From Calliopsis andreniformis (taxonomy: Eukaryota; Arthropoda; Insecta; Hymenoptera; Andrenidae), in the NCBI RefSeq assembly GCF_051401765.1, contig NC_135071.1:10704961-10768960 (forward strand): a DNA stretch of 64,000 nt. Reading direction: 5' to 3'. Shown in pieces: positions 42,501 to 49,040 of the stretch. The notes beneath the pieces are model-generated. The model was not told the DNA's origin. It ran no database searches and worked only from the letters and a program-made list of their open reading frames with translations. How positions within the stretch are numbered: the first letter of the stretch is position 1; every line of letters starts with the position of its first letter. A program made the position numbers and the translations under genes.

Positions 42501-45129
42501 TAATCCTTTTTACAGTCATTTTCGAGCGATGTAGAGATGAAATAAATTTCAGTGCTGAAAGTAATCGTTTCACACTTACTTTCGTTCGTGGAATTGCTAA
42601 AACCACTTTTGGTATTTTATAGGCCTCTGGGTTTTATTATTTTTTCCATTCGAATGTAGTAAAATATTACTAAATGATTTTAATCGTAGTTCTTTCAAAA
42701 AAATTTCATACTCCATTTTCAATTCACTACTGCGTCACACTATTCTGTATTTTATTTTGAACATGGATAACATGTGAATTCTTCAAGAAATTTTTTAATT
42801 CATTATCTTTATACGTCTTGTATGTTACCATTTTCCTTCATCAGTATTTGTTTTACCCTCATACGTATTCATTTCATTCTATTATAACTATGCAATAAAT
42901 AATTCTTCGTGTATAGTAGGTGTACACTAATATACCTATTTTAATTATAATTTACCTATTCTAATTAAAATTTACACGGTCTGTCGATAGAAAATGCAAA
43001 AAGAATATGGTGAATAATTTGTTAAAAATACGTAAAGGGGAAAGGTGATGTGAAAGGTTAAGGATCTTTTCATTGCGAACAAATTTTTCTCCCTTGATCA
43101 AATACACCTCAATTCAAATTTCTGCTATTTTAATGATCACGAAGATAGATGATCGAATTTTTTTTATGTTTTAAAGTAAAATTTGTAATGCTTTCTCAAA
43201 CATATTATGAAGTGCTGTTATAATTGTCTGATTTCTGTTTTTTTCTGCATGTGAACATATATTTATTCAAGTACAATAACTTAACGTGTCAGGTATGTAT
43301 TTTTTATTTAATATTGTAACATAGATTTTTAATTTTCTTATCATGTATATGAATGGGATATAAAGAAATTTATGAATAGGACGTACCTTATTAGACTGTC
43401 CCCTTCAAAACCGTATTAGAACTTGTATTTTACAAATGTTTGATAACAGGTGTCAGGAATTATAAGAAATGATTCTATTTGTTAACATAAGAGGATAATC
43501 AAGAATGTCAAAATTCTGTTCAAGGCTTTGTTTCCAAGATATTAGTTTTTCAGAAAATGCCTAAAATACATGTGAAATGTGTCTGACTTGAGAATTCATT
43601 CTACTCATAGCGCTGCGTTTGAGGTGGCTAATGCATGCCGCCAGTAAATAGAATAAGCCCTAAGTGAGACACACATGAAATGCATTTGAAGTGTATCTTT
43701 TACAACTAATAACTCGCAAACGAAATCTTAAACGCAATTTCAGCATTCTTGATTTTCGTCTCACTTTAGCACGCAGAATTACTGCTTCAAATTTTTAATC
43801 TCCGTTATTGAAAACCATGTATAGCCAAATTACAGTCAGCTAGACCAGAATTGATGCAAAGTTTTTGACAAATAAGTACATGAAACATGTGGTGTCCTTA
43901 AGTCTTTTTTTATTCATTATGCCTTATAATAACTCATTAAAATTATCTATTAGGATTAGTCTTTTAGTCTATTAATCATGTTAAGATTACATGTAATTAC
44001 TTACATTTCGACTCGTCATTTTTTAAATTCTGTTATCTGTGGTTTAATTAATACAAGTATAGTTTTGATTAATTTGAAAATTATACTTTATTTAATGAAA
44101 AGATTAGTTTTTATTTTGCAGTCTGAGGATTACTATTTGTTTCTGAGTATGTATAATAAATTTTTTAAAGAATACTTTGGCAATGTCGTAACATTTATAC
44201 AAATTAAATGAAAAATAACAATACTGTAATTTTGTGATATTTATAAAGGTAATACTTGAAACAGATATTATTGAGACATATTCGACTAGCATTTTTTGCG
44301 TCCCCATTATCTCGAGAACAGCATTTTTTGATACAGGTCGCTGATTCGATATTCATCATATGGTCGTTAGTAATCAGCGATGAAATGACGAATTTTCATC
44401 ATATGGTCGAATGTGCGTTAATACTACCTTGTTTTATTATACTGCTGCATCCATAAATATCTATGTTCCATTCAATGCAGCCAATTTATGAGAGGGACAA
44501 AACACAATTAAAAAAGAAAAATACCTGACAAATAAGCTACTTAGATATATCTAATAATAAGCTAATTATTATTATCATATATCATTATACCCAGATATAG
44601 AATTCTCTAATGTTAAAATTAAAACGATTCTTTACTATTTCTCTTATTTTGTTTTAAACAAAACTGTCATTCCTAAAATATTCCTTACTTTTCAGTAAAC
44701 TGTAATCCTTATATCATTCTCAACTATAACAATCATGGCTAATACCTACACTGTACAGTTGATGCTTCGTAAAGATTCACTAACAGAAAAAGGAAGAAAA
44801 AGAGAGTACCCCTTTCATGTCATCTCTCCTAGCTTGGCTCTATCATGAAGGATCTTTTGTCTAAAAGAATCTCTATTTAATTTCCAGCTAGCGCAGATGT
44901 TGGATTCGCAATCTACGATAGATATGCCGCAGAACAAATGGGTCCACCAGTATCGTACGTAGCGCATTTAACAGGCGCACTGGCAGGGCTAACGATCGGT
45001 CTTCTAGTACTGAAGAATTTCGAGCAAAGACTTCACGAGCAACTACTCTGGTGGGTAGCACTCGGCGTTTACGCAGCCTGCACTATTTTCGCAGTTATGT
45101 ACAATTTGATGCATCCAGATTATCCATGA
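456..45129 (+). CDS. Rhomboid-family intramembrane serine protease, five visible exons
   Basis: Joined exons 456-573, 32910-33052, 37810-37922, 41663-41818 and 44888-45129 read in one frame to a TGA stop. All four introns have GT...AG ends and compatible phases. Counting from the ATG at 457 the visible protein is 256 residues. It shows the rhomboid plan: a hydrophobic TM1 after CCPPPLF (26-47), a long L1 loop with W76-R77, TM2 with HLLFN (H90, N94), TM4 with GASGG (nucleophile S142), TM6 with AHLTGALAG (general base H203) and TM7 near the C-terminus, ending MHPDYP. Known insect rhomboids cleave membrane-tethered EGF-like ligands in the secretory pathway. All catalytic residues are present, so an active protease is inferred. 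The [15 protein letters not shown] segment before TM1 resembles the stet/rhomboid-4/RHBDL branch, but I cannot assign the exact orthologue. The N-terminus is incomplete unless M457 serves as a start. Confidence 0.93.
574..5160. other. Rhomboid intron 1, first part
   Basis: AT-rich noncoding sequence without a recognisable gene. One inverted repeat stands out at 3247-3322 and is listed separately. The stretch 1380-1840 has GGTTAACCCTAGG and CTTAACCCTAG, which may be worn ends of an old element, but no convincing pair of termini could be drawn. Confidence 0.5.
3247..3322. repeat. Short inverted repeat (possible hairpin)
   Basis: CCAGGCAAACTTGA at 3253-3266 is the exact reverse complement of 3303-3316. 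Four further pairs (GGTA and TACC) close the outside after a 2 by 2 internal loop, and the loop is 36 bases. The size is near that of a microRNA precursor, but the perfect arm is only 14 bp and no mature product is known. It could equally be a remnant of an inverted-repeat element. Confidence 0.5.
5161..5660. other. Locally GC-richer intron patch
   Basis: Short open frames exist on both strands (for example 5161-5433), but no family was recognised and composition alone explains them. A 9 bp inverted repeat (TTTTCCTGA and TCAGGAAAA) lies near 5196-5226. It might be a conserved regulatory element of the rhomboid intron. Confidence 0.25.
6166..6368. mobile_element. MITE, about 203 bp, CAGGG termini
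   Basis: It starts CAGGGTGGTCCACT and ends with AAGTGAACAACCCTG, which is an imperfect terminal inverted repeat. TA flanks both sides (6164-6165 and 6369-6370). Internal parts of the arms also pair (GGCCAGCTAAATATC against the complement of the GATATGTAGGTGGCT-like right arm). TA target sites and CAGGG termini suggest mobilisation by a Tc1/mariner-type transposase. No coding capacity. Confidence 0.75.
6369..8100. other. Rhomboid intron 1, noncoding
   Basis: No gene recognised. At 6711-6850 a single MITE-like end (ATACAGAGTGTTCGAC) appears without a partner, suggesting a truncated element. The rest is AT-rich. Confidence 0.4.
8101..8439. mobile_element. Fold-back element with three related arms
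   Basis: The left end CCTTGTTCAGATTAGT and the right end ACTAATCTGAACAAGG are inverted copies. Inside, a second direct copy of the left arm starts near 8219 (CACGTTCAGATTAGTCTTAA), and its own far side has GTGAACGTG near 8292. The third arm (about 8340-8439) is inverted. All arms contain variants of AACTTGAATTCAAGTAGCTTGAA. This looks like a non-autonomous DNA element, possibly one copy nested in another. No target duplication was identified. Confidence 0.75.
8440..11420. other. Rhomboid intron 1, noncoding
   Basis: AT-rich sequence with scattered short open frames (for example 9192-9440 and 10852-11215) that match no family I recognise. Nothing else supported. Confidence 0.4.
11421..11877. 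mobile_element. MITE family A, copy 1, about 457 bp
   Basis: Long imperfect terminal inverted repeats of roughly 130 bp. The left reads CAGGGTGTGACATAATAAGT and the right end is the complement of CAAAGTGTATCATAATAAGT. Shared inner blocks include AATACTTCAG, ACAATGAAAAAAGTTCA and GAGATGTAGCAA. TA lies on both sides. No open frame. A second copy is at 39250-39726. Confidence 0.88.
11878..12639. other. Rhomboid intron 1, noncoding
   Basis: AT-rich; nothing recognised. Confidence 0.4.
12640..13230. promoter_or_regulatory. GC-rich island in intron 1, possible regulatory element or nested transcript
   Basis: The block is clearly richer in GC and CpG than its flanks (CGACGCGGAGG, CCGGAAACCGG, CGAACCGTAGCCCG). 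Overlapping open frames exist on the - strand (12696-12929, 12853-13224) but no protein family was recognised. In AT-rich insect genomes such islands often mark promoters, first exons or enhancers. Which of these applies cannot be decided here. Confidence 0.3.
13391..14000. mobile_element. MITE, about 610 bp, CAGGGTGTC termini
   Basis: The left end CAGGGTGTCTTGGAAGGT and the right end ACCTTTTCCGACACCCTG form an imperfect terminal inverted repeat flanked by TA. Subterminal blocks also match in inverted orientation: AGCTATATGCATTCAAAGAT on the left and ATCTTTGAATGCATATAGCT on the right. The interior has no transposase. It is distinct in length and sequence from families A and B. Confidence 0.88.
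14001..16849. other. Rhomboid intron 1, noncoding
   Basis: AT-rich with a pyrimidine-rich section at 15600-15740. A short block at 14825-14850 (TCCTTGAAAGTT...CAATTAAG) resembles 13036-13060. Nothing else recognised. Confidence 0.4.
16850..17300. promoter_or_regulatory. Moderately GC-rich patch in intron 1
   Basis: It contains CGCGCGATAAAA, CTCGAGGAGAATC and GAGGTCCTAGCTTGCC, unlike the AT-rich flanks. An open frame at 17092-17310 (+) has no recognised similarity. It may be an enhancer or an exon of an unrecognised transcript; the evidence is composition only. Confidence 0.2.
17301..25593. other. Rhomboid intron 1, long noncoding stretch
   Basis: No gene, RNA or complete mobile element was recognised. 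20400-20600 is strongly pyrimidine-rich on the + strand (repeated CTTCCT and CCTTC runs), followed by a small alternating CG/CA tract near 20632-20650. Short open frames throughout look like chance. Confidence 0.4.
25594..26150. mobile_element. Possible degenerate non-autonomous DNA element
   Basis: The left part contains ACTCGCGAGCCACATGTGGC and the right part GATGTGGCTCTCGAGTA, a weak inverted relation of a kind often seen at hAT element ends. The middle is locally GC-richer and holds a 93 codon open frame with no recognised domain. Boundaries are uncertain. Confidence 0.3.
26250..27070. promoter_or_regulatory. CpG-rich island in intron 1
   Basis: The most CpG-dense block of the long intron (ACGCGCGACTCGG, CTCGGCCGCATAC, CGCGGTCGGCCC). 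A donor-like site ACAG/GTGAGC is at 26477-26483 on the + strand. Open frames on the - strand (26459-26836) have no recognised domain. An alternative promoter, a noncoding first exon or an enhancer are all possible. Confidence 0.3.
27071..32909. other. Rhomboid intron 1, last part
   Basis: AT-rich noncoding DNA. A 21 bp direct repeat (ATTATAGTTAAAAAATTCCTT) occurs twice in tandem from 32581. A poly-A run lies near 30261. The section ends in the pyrimidine-rich acceptor before 32910. No gene recognised. Confidence 0.45.
32910..33052 (+). CDS. Rhomboid exon: end of TM1, L1 loop, start of TM2
   Basis: The acceptor is TCTTTACAG ending at 32909 and the donor is GTAAGT at 33053. The exon enters in phase 0 and leaves with GG of a split glycine codon. 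It encodes [16 protein letters not shown], then a luminal loop with [14 protein letters not shown], where the WR pair is typical of secretory-pathway rhomboids, and the first half of TM2 ending FLHAG. Confidence 0.95.
33053..34847. other. Rhomboid intron 2, first part
   Basis: AT-rich noncoding sequence. A slightly GC-richer block at 34555-34830 has a 73 codon open frame without recognised similarity. Confidence 0.45.
34848..35145. mobile_element. MITE-like inverted-repeat element, about 300 bp
   Basis: The left arm GGATAACCCATTTGAAGTTT and the right arm AAACTTCAAAATGAATCATC are inverted imperfect copies. The arms continue through TAGCTCGCTTAAAAAAATG on the left and CATTTTTTTAAACGAGCTA on the right. 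The centre is a simple AT repeat of the AAATAAATATT kind. No coding capacity. Confidence 0.75.
35146..35757. other. Intron 2 sequence with moderately GC-rich middle
   Basis: 35330-35560 is less AT-rich (GAGGCGACAAGAACGACGCG). No open frame of note and no family recognised. Confidence 0.35.
35758..36110. mobile_element. Degenerate inverted-repeat element
   Basis: It begins TATAGGGTGATTCATAAATT. The left blocks ATAGTGGCAGACGAAAAAGA and AGACACTTTAATTTT recur in inverted form on the right (TCTGCCACCAAATG and AAATTTCAAAGTGTC), with further weak matching around TCCATAATTCA and TGAGTTATGGA. Divergence suggests an old MITE. Confidence 0.55.
36197..36490 (+). pseudogene. Decayed DDE (Tc1/mariner-like) transposase fragment
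   Basis: The translation contains [41 protein letters not shown] and, after a stop at 36443-36445, [12 protein letters not shown]. This order matches the C-terminal catalytic half of the transposases common in ants and bees, in which WFMHDGAPAH and SPDLNPLDFFLWG hold the second and third acidic residues. Here the first motif has Y where D is expected. With the internal stop and the missing N-terminal half, this is a dead copy. It lies in rhomboid intron 2 between two MITEs. Confidence 0.8.
36682..37075. mobile_element. MITE family B, copy 1, about 394 bp
   Basis: The left end AGGGTGCTTGATAATATGTG and the right end (complement of CAAGGTGTTCGATAATAAGTG-like sequence) are inverted repeats that continue through GTCAGAAATTT and TTCTATA. 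Inner conserved blocks are GTGTCCGACTTGAG on one arm and CAAGTCAGACACATTTCACG on the other. Related copies are at 38965 and 43431. Confidence 0.85.
37076..37809. other. Rhomboid intron 2, last part
   Basis: AT-rich noncoding sequence leading to the acceptor before 37810. Confidence 0.45.
37810..37922 (+). CDS. Rhomboid exon: TM2 and TM3
   Basis: The acceptor is ACGTTTCAG ending at 37809 and the donor is GTAAAT at 37923. It encodes [11 protein letters not shown], containing the conserved HxxxN that helps form the oxyanion site, then [15 protein letters not shown], a well-conserved rhomboid segment, and TM3 ending MAGVLAG. It leaves with one base of a glycine codon. Confidence 0.95.
37923..38964. 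other. Rhomboid intron 3, first part
   Basis: AT-rich noncoding sequence; nothing recognised. Confidence 0.45.
38965..39249. mobile_element. MITE family B, copy 2, left end truncated
   Basis: Shares with 36682-37075 the blocks AATGCGTCTGACTGG, GGCCAGTGCATGC and the right arm CTTGTCGAACATCTTATA. It directly abuts the family A element at 39250. The left terminus is not visible. Confidence 0.7.
39250..39726. mobile_element. MITE family A, copy 2, about 477 bp
   Basis: Ends are CAGAGTGTACTGTAATAAGT and the complement of CAGGATAATAAGTATGC. The interior blocks ATGCAAGGTAGTCATTTTGA and CTATATCTCGTAAACAAGG match copy 1 at 11421-11877 in reverse orientation. No open frame. Confidence 0.82.
39727..41662. 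other. Rhomboid intron 3, last part
   Basis: AT-rich noncoding DNA with pyrimidine-rich runs (40300-40420, 40660-40960). Short open frames there reflect base composition. No gene recognised. Confidence 0.45.
41663..41818 (+). CDS. Rhomboid exon with catalytic serine (GASGG)
   Basis: The acceptor is TTTGTAG ending at 41662 and the donor is GTAAGA at 41819. It encodes [19 protein letters not shown]; the serine codon AGT is at 41713-41715. TM4 follows ([14 protein letters not shown]), then a short loop and the start of TM5. The reading frame continues open into the intron to 42066, which would give a truncated protein without the catalytic histidine if the intron were retained. Confidence 0.95.
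41819..43430. other. Rhomboid intron 4, first part
   Basis: The first 248 bases remain open in the exon 4 frame. A T-rich degenerate repeat of TTCTGTTCTATTT kind lies at about 41980-42050. The rest is AT-rich noncoding sequence. Confidence 0.45.
43431..43822. mobile_element. MITE family B, copy 3
   Basis: Contains TTGATAACAGGTGTCAGGAA near the left end, AATGTGTCTGACTTGAG and CTAAGTGAGACACACATG in the arms, and ends TTATTGAAAACCATGTATA. Similar to 36682-37075 but more diverged at its termini. Confidence 0.75.
43823..44887. other. Rhomboid intron 4, last part
   Basis: AT-rich noncoding sequence. A direct repeat of CATATGGTCG occurs at 44357 and 44400. Nothing else recognised. Confidence 0.4.
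44888..45129 (+). CDS. Rhomboid last coding exon with catalytic histidine
   Basis: The acceptor is ATTTCCAG ending at 44887 and the frame closes at TGA 45127-45129. It encodes [16 protein letters not shown], then [15 protein letters not shown] with the catalytic histidine codon CAT at 44965-44967, TM6, the charged link NFEQRLHEQ and TM7 ([23 protein letters not shown]). The tail after TM7 is only a few residues. Confidence 0.95.
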
Positions 45130-47640
45130 CGCGAGGTCAGCTTCGCGTACGGGCAACCACGAAATACGTAACGCGAAGCTGAAGAATGCCAAACCGAGAA
45201 GGAACAAAGGGGGATGAAAAGACAGAGAAAACGTGCAGACGAAGCACCAGGAAAGAAGTAGAAGAAACAATTTTGTGGGCAATTTCGAGCGACAGTTCAC
45301 GCGAAAAATGAGAAATAGCCGCTACGTGTGTGTTCTGTATCTTTCGAATGGATATCGAGCAAATGGAACGAGAATATTGATCGAAGAAAAAGAAACGCTT
45401 CGGTTTCTCGGGGGAAACGAAGAGATAGTGGAACTTCTTTGTTTAGAGGAATTTAAGTTATTAACGAGTGAAATTTACCAGCAGAGGAAATAAGAATGAA
45501 AAATTGAGAATTCTCGAAACAGAGGCGTGAAGAGGATTCCTTGTAATCTAGTAACTTGTGAAAAATTCTGAACATACGTGTATGCGAATTTTGGAGGAAA
45601 CACGTGCAATGGTACGAATTGAACGTGAATATACAGAATATAGAAAAAAAAAAGTATGTTTATACTGCGAGAAATAGTTTCAGACAATTTTTGAACAGAG
45701 TATTATAATGCAAACAGAGAAAAATATGTCTGTGACTGTTAACTGAAATAATGGAATGCATTTACTTCGTTGCTCCTACATAAATACAAATTAATCGCAT
45801 AAAAAAACTTGTTTCTAAAACGACGCTAATTTAATGAACAGGCAGAGTTCTAGAAGTACAAAGAAGATAAAGATTAAAGTTAAATTCTTTTCTACTGCGG
45901 AAGAACGCAGGTCGCGAAGAAACAAGAAGAAACAAACAAACGAAAAGTTCAGAAGAAGATATACAAAAGAAGAGTAAAATTAGAGAAGAGCATTGCAATT
46001 GAAAATTGCTTCGATTTCTCGTACGTAAATGCTATATCGGATATTCAGTTGAGTCGTTGCAGGCTGCAAAATTGATTCAATAATTAGCCATCGCGCGTCA
46101 AGACATAATTAAGGAAACAAAATTGATTAAAAGAACATATCGGCCAGTATTAACTAAAATTTCATGTATAGTGAGCAACAGCTAAGAAAGAAATGAAAAA
46201 GGACTAATGGACAATGATCTTGGTACAAGATATTGTTTTTCCTTTGCGGTGGTTGTTACAGCATTATTTTTCCGCGTTTGAAGAGAGCAACCTAAAGGAT
46301 GCGCTGCAAGAACAATCGGCCAAAGAGTGCAAGAAGAAATGTGAGAACGCATTTCAACCGCATAAATTATAATCGAAGGACTGGTTCCTTTCCTTCGAAC
46401 ACTAATATTCTTCTACTTTTTTTTTTTATGTAACCAAAGATTCAAAATACCTCTAGGAATCCCCACACGGGATTCATGATAGATCGAAGTAAGAATCGTG
46501 TTGTGGGAAAATAGGATGCGACGCGTCGGTTTGTCGAAGGTGAAGGAAGAAAACCGAGAAAGTAGAAAAAGCAGCATGAGAGCTTTATTTTATGAAAAAT
46601 CGACGAGTAAAAGAGAGAAACATTCTTTCTCATGCGCTTCAGTGTTTGTCGGTCGCTTAGAAGAGCAAAGAAACCAAAGAATTACATCGAAGGATTATAT
46701 TCGTTCTCCTTAGTTATTTCGAATTCGAATTTTCGCAGAAAAGTGGGCAAGAAGCAATGAAAATAGGAGCGAAGGTCCAATGGCTCCCAGATACAATCTG
46801 ACATATAAAATAGAATAATTTAATGAAAATACTATGAGAAGCCTTTTGTAATGAAAAGCATTAACGAAGAAAAATTTTATCTCAAGGATGATTAATGCCT
46901 GATGAAAAACTAGACAGCGTACTGCGCAAATAAATGAAGAATGGGTCAATGTACCACTGTTATCGTTACAGTTTGCTTCAGCAGGTTGAAGAAATTTAAG
47001 TTAGTTTAACTTTGCTTGATTAATATCTACTGCTGAATATTATTGGGCTGGCCAGACAAGACGGACCATCAGAGAGAAGGAAAAAATGAAGACAAATTAA
47101 CAGTGAGAAAGTAAGCGATCTAATCGGCCGAATCGAATCGCGTCCATTAAGTGCAACAATAATTCTACTTGAGGATTTTTCAGGGCATTTACGTAATCAA
47201 GACGAAACGCAGCACTCGTTACGTGAAATCTGTTTATGGGAAAGATGAACCGGTTGTTCCATTATTATAATTAATCGCTCGTGTTAATATTGCAGGGGTG
47301 ATTAGTCTGCGCCTAACTCGTATAAAATGAACGTGTAAATAATATTGTACATAGTGAGATTATGGACGCACGCGTGTTTATATGCGTGTATGCGAGTTTA
47401 GATGAGTGATATAAAAGAATATCGAATGAGTGCGAAAATTACGAGAATAAGGAACGTCACGCGATCTAGTCTAATAATTGTGAGATTGTCATATGTTAAA
47501 GAGAAAGGGAAAAACAAATTATTTTGGACTTCGTGTACCATGGATCTGTATAGTTTATTCTACAAAATTACATTGGCGTTTCCAGCTAAAGAAAAGCTAA
47601 TAGATATAACGTTTTATGCGTGAGTTTCGAATTAAAGTGT
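45130..47640 (+). other. Purine-rich region after rhomboid stop, probable 3' UTR
   Basis: Directly after the stop the + strand becomes rich in GA (AGAAGAAACAAGAAGAAAC and similar), unlike the T-rich introns, and long open frames of known type are lacking. This fits a long insect 3' UTR. AATAAA at 46929-46934 is one possible polyadenylation signal, and a Pumilio-like TGTACATA is at 47346-47353. The true end cannot be fixed by eye. Confidence 0.4.
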
Positions 47641-48743
47641 GTTAGCTACTCTAACTCGTGCGAGCAAGTTACCCTCGTCTGAAAATTTAGAGAACGTTTG
47701 CAATTATGTCTGTGCGATCAGCGTGAATTGTATTAACATGACATTCGTATTTATAATTTAAATCACAATTCGTGTAAGAATATTTTCGTTGCGTTTCGGC
47801 GGAACAACTCATCAGTGCAAATAATTATTTATGCGATTATTTGCATTGAACACGTATGGGTCGCGCGAGCCATCTTTTCTCTATACTTTTTAACTTATTT
47901 GCTATTCCTATTCTTCTCCACTGATATGTTTCGCAATCCAGTATGAATCTTTATTTATTGATACTTTTTCTTCGACAAACGTGCCGTCGACGATTTTACG
48001 ATTTCATAGCTTTGATTTCCTTGAATGTGTACTATACGACGATATCGTTATTTTCTTTTTGTTTTTTGGTCTGTGTCAATTCATTATTTATGTCCGGGAA
48101 ACTAATATTCAATTACTTGTCTGCTTATAGACAAAAAACTGATAATAATTTACTTGATGTATTTTTGTATGATTTAGTCTCTAAACGAATGTGCACTATT
48201 TTTTTCTTGTTTCCATGTTTAACTGTTAGCAGCTGATTTCGTTATTCAAAATAAGTGCATTTTCGTGACGCATTTATAGAATAATGCAATCTTAGTTGTC
48301 TGTCATACACTACGTTGTGCTTGACGCACGACAAAAAACTTGCAGTATATTGCAAGAATACAGACTTTCCGGTAAATGTGTCTCCTTTGATTTACAACGG
48401 ACAATCCTTCGTTCGAATTTCACGAGTCAAAAATAGCGCAATGCACGTAAAAGAGAAATAAGAGGAACAAAAGAAAGAAATCGTATGAAACAGTTGAAGA
48501 TGAAAGGGCGAACACAAGTTTGTACCGAGAGTGATTAATGATGCTAGTCAATTAGTAGTGGCAAAGGGCAACTATAACATTAAAAGCTCAGATACGGGTG
48601 TCTCCATGTTACTTTCTGCATGTTACGCTTTCGAGACCAATGACTAAACATACGTTTCCTGCTCAGTTTCATTATACTTTGTAATGTAAATTCATGCAAC
48701 ACCAAATCAGTGATAAATTCAGCTGTTTTACATTTTTGATTTA
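47641..48743. other. Noncoding sequence, nothing recognised
   Basis: AT-rich. An open frame at 47943-48236 (+) is hydrophobic and T-rich, which is expected from composition. Confidence 0.4.
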
Positions 48744-49040
48744 CAGGGGACAATACTTTAGTGTCATCTTTCGATTTTAATAAAACTTCGTATACGAGTG
48801 CATCGAAAAATATCAGATACGTATTTTTCTTAAATGCTGATATTCATGTGTAGAGGGTGAACCTCACCCCTAAAGTTGGGGTGTAAAATACATTTTCACC
48901 AATAAAAACATTTGGTTTTTCATAAGCAATAAGACGAATATCAGCAGCTAAAAAAACTACTTCTATAATATTTTTTGATACTCTATTTATATACCAAGTT
49001 TCATCAAAATCGAAAGATGACACTAAAGTGATGTCCCTTG
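48744..49040. mobile_element. MITE, about 297 bp, with 45-50 bp termini
   Basis: The left arm reads CAGGGGACAATACTTTAGTG, then TCATCTTTCGATTTTAATAA. The right arm is its complement with few changes (CACTAAAGTGATGTCCCTTG at the end). The centre contains a further small palindrome (CCTCACCCCTAAAGTTGGGG). No coding capacity. Confidence 0.85.
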
